This document shows, in pieces, positions 42,300 to 50,865 of a stretch of DNA of 64,000 nucleotides. Below the pieces are notes generated by a model, which was not told where the DNA came from, did not search any database, and saw nothing but the letters and a program-made list of their open reading frames with translations. The position numbers were made by a program, and so were the translations under genes. Numbering within the stretch: the stretch's first letter is position 1; each line of letters begins with the position of its first letter. The DNA is from Onstottus_B arcticum (GTDB taxonomy: Bacteria > Acidobacteriota > Blastocatellia > UBA7656). The stretch covers positions 124,001-188,000 of the forward strand of contig JBBPIE010000006.1 of the NCBI GenBank assembly GCA_038040485.1, given 5' to 3'.

Positions 42300-42686
42300 G
42301 GATCAGGGGGCAGCAGGCAGGGATGCCTGCGCTCCCACGGCATTCATTTCGCCATTGTCGAAGGAATCGGAGGGGTGCCGGATGAATCCGCGATGCTGTC
42401 CGGTGGCGGCGCGGACTTGCCACCGGCTAAATTCCGTCGCCACTCTGTGGCGGAATGGTCAGCAACTCACTAACACCACAAAACCGAAGACTCGCGGTGG
42501 AACGAATCCATAAGGCTCAGCGCGTCTCCCCTTGTCACCTTCGGCGAACGTCTGCAAAAATGCATCGAGGCCGCTGGAACGCTTTGCCCGCGCGTTGCGT
42601 TCAAGCGTTTGGCCCGTCAGCCTCAAACAGGCAAGCTCAACTGGTCGAGCCCCGAACACTCCCGATAGCACCGAAGTCAAAGCCGG
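42300..42686. other. Intergenic region with repeat fragments
   Basis: 387 bases. Contains a half copy of the GGGAGCGC family (42311-42337). Two hairpins, GGTGGCGGCGCGGACTTGCC-ACC (42399) and TTCCGTCGCCACTCTGTGGC-GGAA (42431), are of the kind dispersed in Acidobacterial genomes. ORFs on either strand (for example minus 42459-42680) are not convincing genes. Confidence 0.5.
42311..42337 (+). repeat. Half copy of the GGGAGCGC palindromic family
   Basis: CAGCAGGCAGGGATGCCTGC followed by GCTCCCA matches the right arm of the complete element at 22681. Confidence 0.65.
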
Positions 42687-45600
42687 ATGCAGAAGCAGAA
42701 AGCAGCCAAGAACGCGGAGGGAAGAAACGCTGCGCGGGTCATCCTGCTCTGTTTCTTCCTGTCCGGCGCAAGCGGACTGATCTATCAGGTGGTGTGGGTG
42801 CGCGAGCTGGTGCTCGTGTTTGGCGCCACGACGTTCGCGGTGAGCACGGTGCTGACAGCCTTCATGGGCGGGCTCGCGCTTGGAAGCTATTTGTTAGGCC
42901 GCCGCGCCGAAGGGCTAACCCGTCCGCTGCGGCTCTACGGCTTGCTCGAGATCGGAATTGGACTGTACGGACTTGCTGTCCCGTTGATCTTCGCCACGCT
43001 CACCTCGGTTTATCATTCCTTCTGGCAATGGCTTCATCTGTCATTCCTCGCTCTGAGCATAGTCAGATTCCTGTTTGCTTCTGCGGTGTTGATACTGCCG
43101 ACCGCGTTGATGGGCGCAACACTGCCGGTGCTGTCCAGCTACTATGCGCGCGACTCGAGGCGGATTGGGTTGCGAGTTGGGCTGCTGTACGCGGTGAACA
43201 CGTTTGGGGCGGTGGTCGGAGCGGCGGCTACAGGGTTTGTGTTGATTCCCTCACTCGGAATGCGAGCCACTACCGGAGTTGCCGCCGCGATCAACATTCT
43301 TCTGGGAGTGGTTGCAATAAGGCTGGCACGCGTGGACCGATCGGTGCCGGCGGCCAGACCAGAGCTGCAAGACGACGACAGCAGCCGAAGCGCCGGTGAG
43401 CCTCGCGGTGAAAAGCCGAGTGTGCGCGCCCGCGCGCGGTCTACTGCTTCGTTGATCAGGTCCGCCGCAGGCCAGGTGTTGAGGGTTCACAAGGCCGCCG
43501 CACTTGTTGCGTTCGCCGTCAGCGGTTTTGTCGCGTTGTCTTACGAAGTGATTTGGAGCCGCGTGCTGGCGCTGATCATCGGGTCTTCGGTCTACGCGTT
43601 CAGCATCATGCTGACGACGTTTCTGATAGGGCTCGCCGTCGGGGCAAGCATCGCTTCGCGGTTTGTCGACCGAATTCGAAAACCGATGCTGACCTTTGCC
43701 GGGATCGAGCTTGGAGTCGGCGTGACCTGTCTGGCCGGCGCTTACTTGTTCAACGATCTACCTTACGTCTTTGTCCAGCTCTATCGCTGGGTGGACAGCA
43801 CGAGCTGGAGCGTGTTGCTGTTCGCGCGATTCTTGATCTCTTCGCTGGTGATGATCGTGCCGACACTGCTTCTCGGGAGCCTGTTCCCGCTTGTCGTGCG
43901 AATCGTATCGAGCGATGAGACTGCGCAAACAGGCGGAAGAAGCGCGGGTGAGGCATACGCGGCCAACACTATTGGAGCGATCGCCGGCTCGTTTGCCAGC
44001 GGGTTCGTGTTGATACCGTGGCTCGGTTTGCTGGGGAGCCTTAGGCTGTGTGCGGCGCTCAACTTTGTAGTCTCGGCGGGGCTGTTCATATCGATGAGGA
44101 CGAGCGCCGCACCGAATAAGCCGGGCGTCTCGCTCTCTCCGCGTCGCGCGCTCGCTTCCTGGACCGGTGTCGGGGTTTCAGCGGCGCTGATCATCGCGGC
44201 CTCGGTATTCGAGCCGCCGTGGGACTCGGAGGTGATGTCCAGCGCGGTCTATCGATACGCGCCGTCGCTCGCCAACAAAAGCCGCAAGGAGCTGTTCGAC
44301 TTCCTGAAACGCGGCCAGGGTGAGACCGTCTTCTACAAGGAAGGAATCACCGCAACCGTCGCCGTTCAGCGGCAAGGCGGCGGCCGCGTGCTCAAGGTAA
44401 ACGGCAAACCCGAAGCTTCGACCGCCGGCGATATGCCGACACAAATCCTGATCGGCTCGCTGCCGCTGCTTGTCCGCGAGCGAACCGACGACGTGCTGTT
44501 GATCGGGCTCGGAAGCGGAGTGACGCTCGGATCGATCGAGCAGTTTCCGGTCAGGCAGATCACCTGCGTCGAACTCGAGCCCGCGATTTTGGAAGCGACT
44601 CGATTCTTTGAAGACGTCAATAACCGCCCGCTCGAAGATCCGCGCTTGCGAATGGTTTCAAACGACGGCCGGAATTTCATCTACACCACAAACGAAAAGT
44701 TCGACGTGATCGTCTCGGAGCCGTCGAACCCGTGGATAAGCGGCGTTGCGAACCTGTTCACGCTCGAGTACTTCAAGCGGGGCGCCGAGCGGTTGAAAGA
44801 CGACGGGTTGTTCAGCCAGTGGCTGCAGATGTACGAGATGTCACCCGAAGATGTGCGGACGCTGATCGCGACTTTCCGCGCCGCCTTTCCCCAGGTGTAT
44901 GTCTTTCGGGGCTCGGAAGGCGACTTGATGCTGCTCGGCAGCAAGAGCGCGCGGCGCCTCGATCTCGCGGCGCTCGAATCACATTTCATCCAGCCAAGAG
45001 TCGCCGCCGACTTGAAGCGCATCAACACAACCCTCGCAACCGATCTTCTGTCGCGGTTCTATCTGGGGCCCGATGAAGTGACCGCGCTCGTCCGGGGCGC
45101 GCTGCTCAACACCGACGACAACGCGCTGATCGAGTTCAACGCGCCGCGCCGCGTCGGGACTGCCGAGGAAACAGTTCAGCTCAACGTCAAGCAGTTGCTC
45201 GCGCACGCGGCGTCGCCGCTGCCGTATCTTGATGCAGACTTGGCCGGCGCTCACGGCGAGAGCGATTTGCTGGTAAAAGCGGCGCTCGGAGCGGTGAAGC
45301 GGGACGATCATTTGCGGGCGGAACAGTTCGCAGGCTATTCGCTTGAAAGGGAGGAGAGCGCCGAAGCTAACGGGATTCTCGGCGAGTTGCGCAACGCTCG
45401 TGGCGATGAATCCTCCGCCATCCAGTCATGGCAGGCGGCGCTCCAGCTCAACCCCGATCACTTCTATTCGCTGATCAATCTCGGCAAGCTCTACCTGACG
45501 AAACAGGACACGCCTCGCGCTGCTGGTTACCTGGACCACGCGCTCCGAATCGATCCGGCAAGCGCGCGGGCTCACCACCTGCGCGGGCTCGCCTATCAAG

Positions 45601-45998
45601 CTTCGGGGGACAGCACGCGAGCCGCGCTCGAATATCGCAAAGCGCTGCCGGACGCTCAGTACACCCGCAGCGTTCAGACTTTTTATTTGAACTTCGGGAC
45701 CGCGTTGATTCAGATCGGGCTGTACGACGAAGCTTCGCAGATGTTGGAAGAGTACGCGCGGCTGGCGCCGAATGATTTCGACGGGCACTACCAACTGGGG
45801 ATGGCGCTTGAGATAGAGGCTGAGCGATCGCTTGACGATGCGAAGAGCCGGCGCGCGGTCGAGCAGTTGAAGCTGGCGCTGGGGCTGAACTCGAGCCACG
45901 CGATGGCGCACTATTATTTGAGCAAGGCTTATCGAAGGCTCGAAGAGTTCGAGCTTGCTGAGGCTGAGTTCGAGTTATACGAGCGGCTCTCCCCGTAA
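42687..45998 (+). CDS. Fused MFS-like/spermidine synthase protein with TPR tail
   Basis: 1103 residues in three parts. Residues 1-500 have about 12-14 helices of the MFS-like type that precedes some spermidine synthases (SGASGLIYQVVWVRELVLVF). Residues 560-800 form an aminopropyltransferase domain (DDVLLIGLGSGVTLGSIEQF, CVELEPAILEATRFFEDVNN, DVIVSEPSNPWISGVANLFT). Residues 900-1100 have tetratricopeptide repeats. The synthase would transfer an aminopropyl group to putrescine, or use another acceptor. Whether the membrane part transports anything is unknown. Such fusions are widespread, but the substrate is rarely known. Confidence 0.85.
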   Translation: MQKQKAAKNAEGRNAARVILLCFFLSGASGLIYQVVWVRELVLVFGATTFAVSTVLTAFMGGLALGSYLLGRRAEGLTRPLRLYGLLEIGIGLYGLAVPLIFATLTSVYHSFWQWLHLSFLALSIVRFLFASAVLILPTALMGATLPVLSSYYARDSRRIGLRVGLLYAVNTFGAVVGAAATGFVLIPSLGMRATTGVAAAINILLGVVAIRLARVDRSVPAARPELQDDDSSRSAGEPRGEKPSVRARARSTASLIRSAAGQVLRVHKAAALVAFAVSGFVALSYEVIWSRVLALIIGSSVYAFSIMLTTFLIGLAVGASIASRFVDRIRKPMLTFAGIELGVGVTCLAGAYLFNDLPYVFVQLYRWVDSTSWSVLLFARFLISSLVMIVPTLLLGSLFPLVVRIVSSDETAQTGGRSAGEAYAANTIGAIAGSFASGFVLIPWLGLLGSLRLCAALNFVVSAGLFISMRTSAAPNKPGVSLSPRRALASWTGVGVSAALIIAASVFEPPWDSEVMSSAVYRYAPSLANKSRKELFDFLKRGQGETVFYKEGITATVAVQRQGGGRVLKVNGKPEASTAGDMPTQILIGSLPLLVRERTDDVLLIGLGSGVTLGSIEQFPVRQITCVELEPAILEATRFFEDVNNRPLEDPRLRMVSNDGRNFIYTTNEKFDVIVSEPSNPWISGVANLFTLEYFKRGAERLKDDGLFSQWLQMYEMSPEDVRTLIATFRAAFPQVYVFRGSEGDLMLLGSKSARRLDLAALESHFIQPRVAADLKRINTTLATDLLSRFYLGPDEVTALVRGALLNTDDNALIEFNAPRRVGTAEETVQLNVKQLLAHAASPLPYLDADLAGAHGESDLLVKAALGAVKRDDHLRAEQFAGYSLEREESAEANGILGELRNARGDESSAIQSWQAALQLNPDHFYSLINLGKLYLTKQDTPRAAGYLDHALRIDPASARAHHLRGLAYQASGDSTRAALEYRKALPDAQYTRSVQTFYLNFGTALIQIGLYDEASQMLEEYARLAPNDFDGHYQLGMALEIEAERSLDDAKSRRAVEQLKLALGLNSSHAMAHYYLSKAYRRLEEFELAEAEFELYERLSP

Positions 45999-46072
45999 GG
46001 TGTGGCACACGCTTCAGTCTGTCGGCGCTTGAGCGTCATCACCTCACGAGACTTGTTTAGACTGCGGCACAC

Positions 46073-47086
46073 CTAACCGCCCAGCGTTATCATCTCGATC
46101 TTACGGTGCTGCTTAGGCTGATACCCGCCGGGCGAATTCATCGCCTCCAGCCGTTCATCCGAGTACCTGTCCGTTCTTTCGCGCCAAACATTCGAGATCA
46201 CTTCGATCAACTCGTCGTCGGTCGCGCCGCCCCGCATCAAGCCTTTCAAGTCGTGGCCGTGATCTGAAAACAAACACGTCACGAGCTTGCCGTCGGCGGT
46301 GAGTCTTGCTCGCGTGCAGCTCGAGCAGAACGGCTCGGTGACCGAAGCGATCACGCCGATGTCTCCGCCTCCGTCCGCGAATTCGTAATCCACCGAAGGC
46401 GCGCTGCCATGATCGCGGCCGACTTCTCTCAACGGGAATCGCGCGTCGATACGATCAATGATCTCCTTCTTCGAGACCATCTTCGCTGATATCCAGTTGT
46501 TCGAGTTGCCGACGTCCATGTACTCGATAAACCGCATTGCGAATCCGTTCTCTCGCGAGAACTCGACAAGCGGAATGATGTCGTCGTCGTTCAAGCCTCG
46601 CTCGATCACCGCGTTTATCTTTATCGGCCGAAGCCCCGCGCGCTTTGCGGCAAACAAACCGGCAAGCACCCGGTCAAGATCGCCTCGCTTGGTCATCTGC
46701 TTGAACTTGGGGGCGTCGAGCGTGTCGAGGCTGACGTTGATGCGGCGAAGCCCGGCCGCTGCAAGCGACGGAGCTTGTTCCTCGAGCAATGCCCCGTTTG
46801 TTGTCAGACACATATCCTCGATGCCGGCGATCGGCGCAAGCTTGCCGATCAGTACATCGAGGTCCTTGCGCAGCAACGGCTCACCTCCGGTCAATCTGAT
46901 CTTGTTGACGCCCAGCCCGGCAAACAAACTCGCCAGACGGGTGATTTCTTCGAACGTTAAGATCTCGCGCTTGTCGATCCACACGTACTCGTCGAAAGGC
47001 ATGCAGTAAGTGCATCGAAAATTGCACCTGTCGGTCACAGAGATCCTCAGATCACGCACCGGACGGTTGTAGCGGTCTTGCAACAT
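46073..47086 (-). CDS. moaA: GTP 3',8-cyclase MoaA
   Basis: 337 residues from the ATG at 47086 with GGGAG five bases upstream (another Met four codons earlier). Radical-SAM site CNFRCTYC (Cys21, 25, 28) and C-terminal cluster CSSCTRARLTADGKLVTC. The C-terminal diglycine (MITLGG) needed for activity is intact. It catalyses the first step of molybdenum-cofactor synthesis, GTP to 3',8-cH2GTP, with MoaC. No moaC is nearby; the only other related gene is the MobB-like protein at 47393-48067. Confidence 0.95.
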   Translation of the reverse strand: MLQDRYNRPVRDLRISVTDRCNFRCTYCMPFDEYVWIDKREILTFEEITRLASLFAGLGVNKIRLTGGEPLLRKDLDVLIGKLAPIAGIEDMCLTTNGALLEEQAPSLAAAGLRRINVSLDTLDAPKFKQMTKRGDLDRVLAGLFAAKRAGLRPIKINAVIERGLNDDDIIPLVEFSRENGFAMRFIEYMDVGNSNNWISAKMVSKKEIIDRIDARFPLREVGRDHGSAPSVDYEFADGGGDIGVIASVTEPFCSSCTRARLTADGKLVTCLFSDHGHDLKGLMRGGATDDELIEVISNVWRERTDRYSDERLEAMNSPGGYQPKQHRKIEMITLGG

Positions 47087-47148
47087 CAAAGCTCCCATCA
47101 GCTAAGCATAGCGATTCTACAGCAGAGGATGGTGTCTGGCAAAAACTC

Positions 47149-47306
47149 CTAGTGTCCTAAAGTTGTGTTGCTCGTTCTGTCGGCGAATCGAGCAACCGCC
47201 AAGACGCCAAGAGCGCCAAGATTCTCAACGGATTCTTGGTTTAACCTTGGCGTTCTTTGCGTCTTGGCGGTTTTCCAATCGAGCAACACACTAATAGGAC
47301 ACTACC
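47149..47306 (+). mobile_element. MITE-like element with 9-bp target duplication
   Basis: 158 bases with related ends: left CTAGTGTCCTAAAGTTGTGT then TGCTCG, right CGAGCAACACACTAATAGGACACTACC. The exact 9-mer CAAAAACTC lies immediately outside each end (47140-47148 and 47307-47315), as expected for target-site duplication. The inner part contains a second inverted repeat (ACCGCCAAGACGCCAAG...CTTGGCG...CTTGGCGGT). It is non-coding. It would need a transposase supplied elsewhere. Confidence 0.85.
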
Positions 47307-47329
47307 CAAAAACTCGGTGCTCGTGTCGG

Positions 47330-47371
47330 TAGCTCGACCGTCAGGGAGAGCTCTCCCTCACGGTCGAGCTA
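47330..47371 (+). repeat. 42-bp nearly perfect palindrome
   Basis: TAGCTCGACCGT-C-AGGGAGAG CTCTCCCT-C-ACGGTCGAGCTA; only the two C positions break the symmetry. Outer GTGTC/GACAC bases extend the stem to about 47324-47378. It lies 20 bases downstream of the MITE and before the MobB-like gene's end. Probably a repeat or transcript hairpin. Confidence 0.85.
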
Positions 47372-47392
47372 GCTGACACGGGTTGACCCACC

Positions 47393-48067
47393 TCATCGCG
47401 CCGGGGAGGTTAGCGGCGGCGCGCTTGCCCGGTCGTAGGGCAGGATGCGTGCGTGATGAATCCGCATTACCTCTCTGGCAACAAGCGCAAGATCCCGCTC
47501 GAAGTAGATCGGTTTGCCGGTGAGGTTACCCCCGCGCTTCGACAGACGTTCTCTAAGCTCTTCGGCAATCAAGACGTCGGGCTCGCTCCTGTTCACATAG
47601 ATCGCGTTCATCTTCGGCATCACTCGAACTGCGGATGATTTGATGTCGCGAACGGGCGGGCTCGCGACCATGATCGAGTAGTCGGCATCGATGTGTTTCA
47701 GGAAGCTGCCGCCTTCGATTATCACTCCTTCGCGTTCGACTCGTGAGAGGGCGATCTTGATCCCCTCCTCGACTTGTTCATCCGTTGCGACGACCCAATG
47801 AACCATCGCCGCTCCCGCCTCCCAAAACCGGGCGGTGTCTTTACCCGGCTCGCAGGTTTCGGCTTGGCCGCTCAGCACGAGCGGACGCGCGCCCAGCAGC
47901 GGGCTCACACAGCAAGCATCCGGGTTCTTGCCGCACGAGCGATAATGTCCGCGCGTCACCTTGATCGCTTCCCAGCCTGGGAGCATGCCCAGCAGTTTGC
48001 ACACGACCGTTGTTTTACCCACATCGGACGAGAAGCCTGAGACGGAAACTATGGTTGGCCTTATCAA
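47393..48067 (-). CDS. MobB-like P-loop protein with a cysteine-rich insert
   Basis: 224 residues. The N-terminal P-loop VSVSGFSSDVGKTTVVCKLL resembles MobB/DUF1611-type nucleotide-binding proteins. RSCGKNPDACCVSPLLG and AETCEPGKDTARFWEAGA add a Cys cluster not seen in standard MobB, which could bind metal. EEGVIIEGGSFLKHIDADYS, SMVASPPVRDIK and KMNAIYVNRSEPDVLIAEEL follow. Location next to moaA suggests molybdopterin-guanine dinucleotide work, but that is inference. A length of 224 is longer than classical MobB (about 170). Confidence 0.65.
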   Translation of the reverse strand: MIRPTIVSVSGFSSDVGKTTVVCKLLGMLPGWEAIKVTRGHYRSCGKNPDACCVSPLLGARPLVLSGQAETCEPGKDTARFWEAGAAMVHWVVATDEQVEEGIKIALSRVEREGVIIEGGSFLKHIDADYSIMVASPPVRDIKSSAVRVMPKMNAIYVNRSEPDVLIAEELRERLSKRGGNLTGKPIYFERDLALVAREVMRIHHARILPYDRASAPPLTSPAR

Positions 48068-48490
48068 AAGATCCTCAGCCGCGCTTGAACCGGCGAAGCG
48101 ACGGTCAGGCTAGAGTAGCCCGTCGCGCCGGTCGATCACAAGGTAAACAGAATTGCTGTTTTCGAGCCGCGTCCGACCGGCGATCGCGAGCCCACACACG
48201 GGCGTGTTTTGTCGCGTTCTATTGTTCAGCCGGGAGAAATGGTGCCCGCCGAGTGAAGCAAGGTTTCCGCTTCCGCAATTGACCCACAAAACGGGAGTTT
48301 GCTAATGTCCTGTCTCAATTTCGATTCCGCTTGATTTCGATTTGCCGGGCTGGAGTTGTCGGAGGCGGGAACTATCCGGGCTTGCGGTATCAAGTCAACG
48401 CGGATTGTCCCGACTCCTAACGCTGCGATTAGTGATGTGGAAGTTTAATCGCCAGCGGCCCTCCCGTCCGTCCGATGAGGAGCCCGACGT
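48068..48490. other. Divergent intergenic region
   Basis: 423 bases between the MobB-like gene and the MFS gene. AT-richer than its neighbours in places. No ORF with protein character. Promoters in both directions must lie here. Confidence 0.5.
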
Positions 48491-49774
48491 TTGAAAGTAA
48501 CACTGGCTCAGCGCCTCCGCCGCTTCCCACTCTGGCGCCCTCTCGCCCAGCGTGACTTCCGGCTGCTGTTCGTGGGACAAAGCGTCTCGCTGTTTGGCGA
48601 CCAGTTCTATCTGGTGGCGCTGACCTGGCTGACCTTACAACTGACCGGGTCGGGGCTGGCGCTCGGAACCGTGTTGATGGTTGGGGGCGGCGCGCGGGGA
48701 GTTTTTCAACTGGTCGGCGGCGCGCTCAGCGATCGGATGTCGCAACGAACGATCCTTCTCATCTCGAATATCGTGCGTGCGCTTGTGAGCGCGCTGCTCA
48801 CCGCTGTTGTGTTTCTTGGGATCACGCGACTCTGGCATTTGATTGTGCTTTCGCTGCTGTTCGGAATTGTCGACGCATTTTTTCAGCCGGCCTTCCTGGC
48901 GTTCGTCCCGAGGCTCATCGACAGGAACCAACTCACCGCGGGCAGTGCGCTAATGCGCGGGTCTAGCCGGCTGATGGGAATGGTCGGACCTGCGGCAGCG
49001 GGGTTGGTCCTCTACAGGGTCGGCATGGCATCCGCTTTTGCGCTCGACACGGCGACCTTCGTATTCGCGGCGTCCACCGTCTGGTTGATGAGAAAACCCA
49101 GGTTGCCTGCTTCGTCAGATCGAGAGTTGAAGGAGGAAGAAACCTCTACTCTGAAAGGATTGCTCGGATCAATCAGAGAGGGGCTCAAGTATGCGTGGAG
49201 CGATCCGCTCCTTCGAACGCTGCTGATCTTCATTACCGCGGTTGAATTCTCATTCGTCGGCGCGTCAGGCGTCGGACTGGCGGTGCTGGCAAAGGACAGG
49301 TTCGGCGGCGGAGACGCGGCCTCGGAGGGCGGCGCTGCATTCGCGACGATCCTCGCAGCCATGGGAGCGGGGGCCTGGATTGGGATGATTGTGGCTGGCT
49401 CAATCGAGGCACCGAAGAGAAAAGGCCGGCTTGTCGTTGGGCTCTCATTCATGATGGGCGCCGGGCTCGCAGTGGTTGGAGTTGCGCCGAACGTCGTCAC
49501 CGCTTCGATCGTGTTCGGCTTTGTTGGCCTGGGCGGCGGGATGGCCAACATCATCATACTGGCATGGATGCAGGCGCGCACGGATCCGCAGATGCTGGGC
49601 CGGGTAATGGCGCTGGCGATGTTCATGGTCTCGGTGATAGAACCGCTTTCGCTTGCGCTTGCGGGGCTGATCGCCGACTACAACGTAACTCTGATGTTTG
49701 CCGCAGCCGGCGGAGTCTTGCTGGCCACCAGTGCCCTTTCACTCGCAAGCAGAACTCTGCTAACCAGCGACTGA
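48491..49774 (+). CDS. MFS exporter (EntS/MFS_3-like)
   Basis: 427 residues from a TTG with AGGAG about eight bases upstream. About twelve helices, with SVSLFGDQFYLVALTWLTLQ and GGARGVFQLVGGALSDRMSQ, the MFS_3 (enterobactin exporter/macrolide efflux) pattern. FVPRLIDRNQLTAGSALMRG and RLMGMVGPAAAGLVLYRVGM complete the first half. Substrate unknown; drug or siderophore efflux is likely. Gene stands alone. Confidence 0.88.
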   Translation: MKVTLAQRLRRFPLWRPLAQRDFRLLFVGQSVSLFGDQFYLVALTWLTLQLTGSGLALGTVLMVGGGARGVFQLVGGALSDRMSQRTILLISNIVRALVSALLTAVVFLGITRLWHLIVLSLLFGIVDAFFQPAFLAFVPRLIDRNQLTAGSALMRGSSRLMGMVGPAAAGLVLYRVGMASAFALDTATFVFAASTVWLMRKPRLPASSDRELKEEETSTLKGLLGSIREGLKYAWSDPLLRTLLIFITAVEFSFVGASGVGLAVLAKDRFGGGDAASEGGAAFATILAAMGAGAWIGMIVAGSIEAPKRKGRLVVGLSFMMGAGLAVVGVAPNVVTASIVFGFVGLGGGMANIIILAWMQARTDPQMLGRVMALAMFMVSVIEPLSLALAGLIADYNVTLMFAAAGGVLLATSALSLASRTLLTSD

Positions 49775-49952
49775 TGATTCAAGACCGAGACTAAATCGAG
49801 ACTCTCAGATAGAGGCGGGCGGCGAAGCAAACGTCGGCGGGCCTGTCCTCTGCGTCGGGTCGAGGTCGTCGTGAGTTGGAAACGCTCCGACGGCCTTCGC
49901 CATCCCTTGCCATTCATCATTGCACCCCATGACCTGCTACCGGCAAGCGGAG

Positions 49953-50056
49953 TGTGTAGCTGCTTCACAAGTGTGAAGCAGCTACACATAGCCCGTAACC
50001 TGTTACACACCCGTAGCTTGAGCGCAGAACCGAGAGTCGTGTGTAGCTGCTTCACA
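49953..50056 (+). repeat. 17-bp unit in palindromic and direct arrangement
   Basis: TGTGTAGCTGCTTCACA at 49953-49969, its exact complement at 49972-49988 (two bases apart), and a third exact copy in direct orientation at 50040-50056. Could be a REP-like element or protein-binding sites. Confidence 0.9.
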
Positions 50057-50285
50057 CTTTCGCCATTCTAAGTCTCGCGCGGCCGAACCACGTAAGTCAC
50101 TGAATTCACAAACCTGCTGGTCGGGCCACGGCTTGATCCCGCAGCGGCACGCGCATTGCCCTACAGATCGGCGTAACGAGCGGAAAAAGCTGAGGCCAAT
50201 CGTGGAGGCCAAAGCCAAACCACAAGAACGACAAAGGAGACTGCCATGTTGTGTGACGCAAGAGTACTGATGGACGACTAATTAG

Positions 50286-50483
50286 CTTAGCCTGAACAAC
50301 CTTGCGAAGGCCCAGCGATTCATTGAGGGCCTAGCCACAGACCACCTTCGTCTATGCGTTAAGGACGGAGGGCGCGGAAAGCCAAAAAGGGAGATCCGTA
50401 TGGCTCGCGTAGAAACCTCTTCAAGTATGGGCGTGATCTTTGACGAAATCGGAATCGAAGAAGTGATCGCCCCTCGTCTCTGA
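50286..50483 (+). pseudogene. ORF remnant without a start codon
   Basis: 65 open codons begin right after an in-frame TAG: LSLNNLAKAQRFIEGLATDH, LRLCVKDGGRGKPKREIRMA, RVETSSSMGVIFDEIGIEEV, IAPRL. The text is protein-like, but there is no ATG/GTG/TTG before residue 39. Likely the tail of a lost gene. Family not recognised. Confidence 0.3.
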
Positions 50484-50543
50484 ACTGCTAAACCGCCGGG
50501 CAACCGCGGTAAGTTCAACCGAAGCGCGCACTAGGTTGCGAGC

Positions 50544-50678
50544 TTAAACGGGCCGACCGTCCGAGGCCTCTTCGAGGGTCTCGCGGTTGGCCGTATTTCC
50601 GAAGCCCATTCTTTCCAACAGACTCACAAACCGCGGATCGTCACGCAGACGATCCACCAACGGATCGACCTTGAGCAT
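50544..50678 (-). pseudogene. C-terminal remnant of a TPR/kinase-type protein
   Basis: 44 codons: MLKVDPLVDRLRDDPRFVSL then LERMGFGN. The pattern DP-x2-D-x-LR-x-DPRF-x2-L-x-R-x-GF is the typical end of TPR proteins and CadC/Ser-Thr-kinase-linked regulators. A stop codon precedes it in frame, so only the tail remains. Confidence 0.45.
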
Positions 50679-50865
50679 CGCGACCGCTTACCTTGACCAG
50701 ACACAATATCTGAACCACTTCTACCTGATCAGCCTGCTACTTCGACGACGCGGCCGGCATCGTCTTTTGTCGAGCGCGTGGCGCCGAATGCTCGCGGACT
50801 CACTACTTGCGACTCGTGCGACGGCGATCAATGCACCGCCCATACTCCAACGCACTCCTCTTTAA

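Larger units (their letters stand above)
49775..50865. other. 1.1 kb gene-poor stretch with repeats and gene remnants
   Basis: No intact gene. Contains the TGTGTAGCTGCTTCACA repeat (49953-50056), an ORF without a usable start (50286-50483) and a C-terminal remnant (50544-50678). Overlapping frames through the rest lack coding character. Confidence 0.6.

Noticed and set aside
42455..43399. 314-codon plus-strand ORF overlapping the spermidine-synthase fusion start
   Set aside because: Arg-rich frame in another phase of a clear gene; no motif.
49678..50055. 125-codon minus ORF with VKQLHT segments
   Set aside because: Its repeated peptide is only a translation of the 17-bp palindromic repeat.
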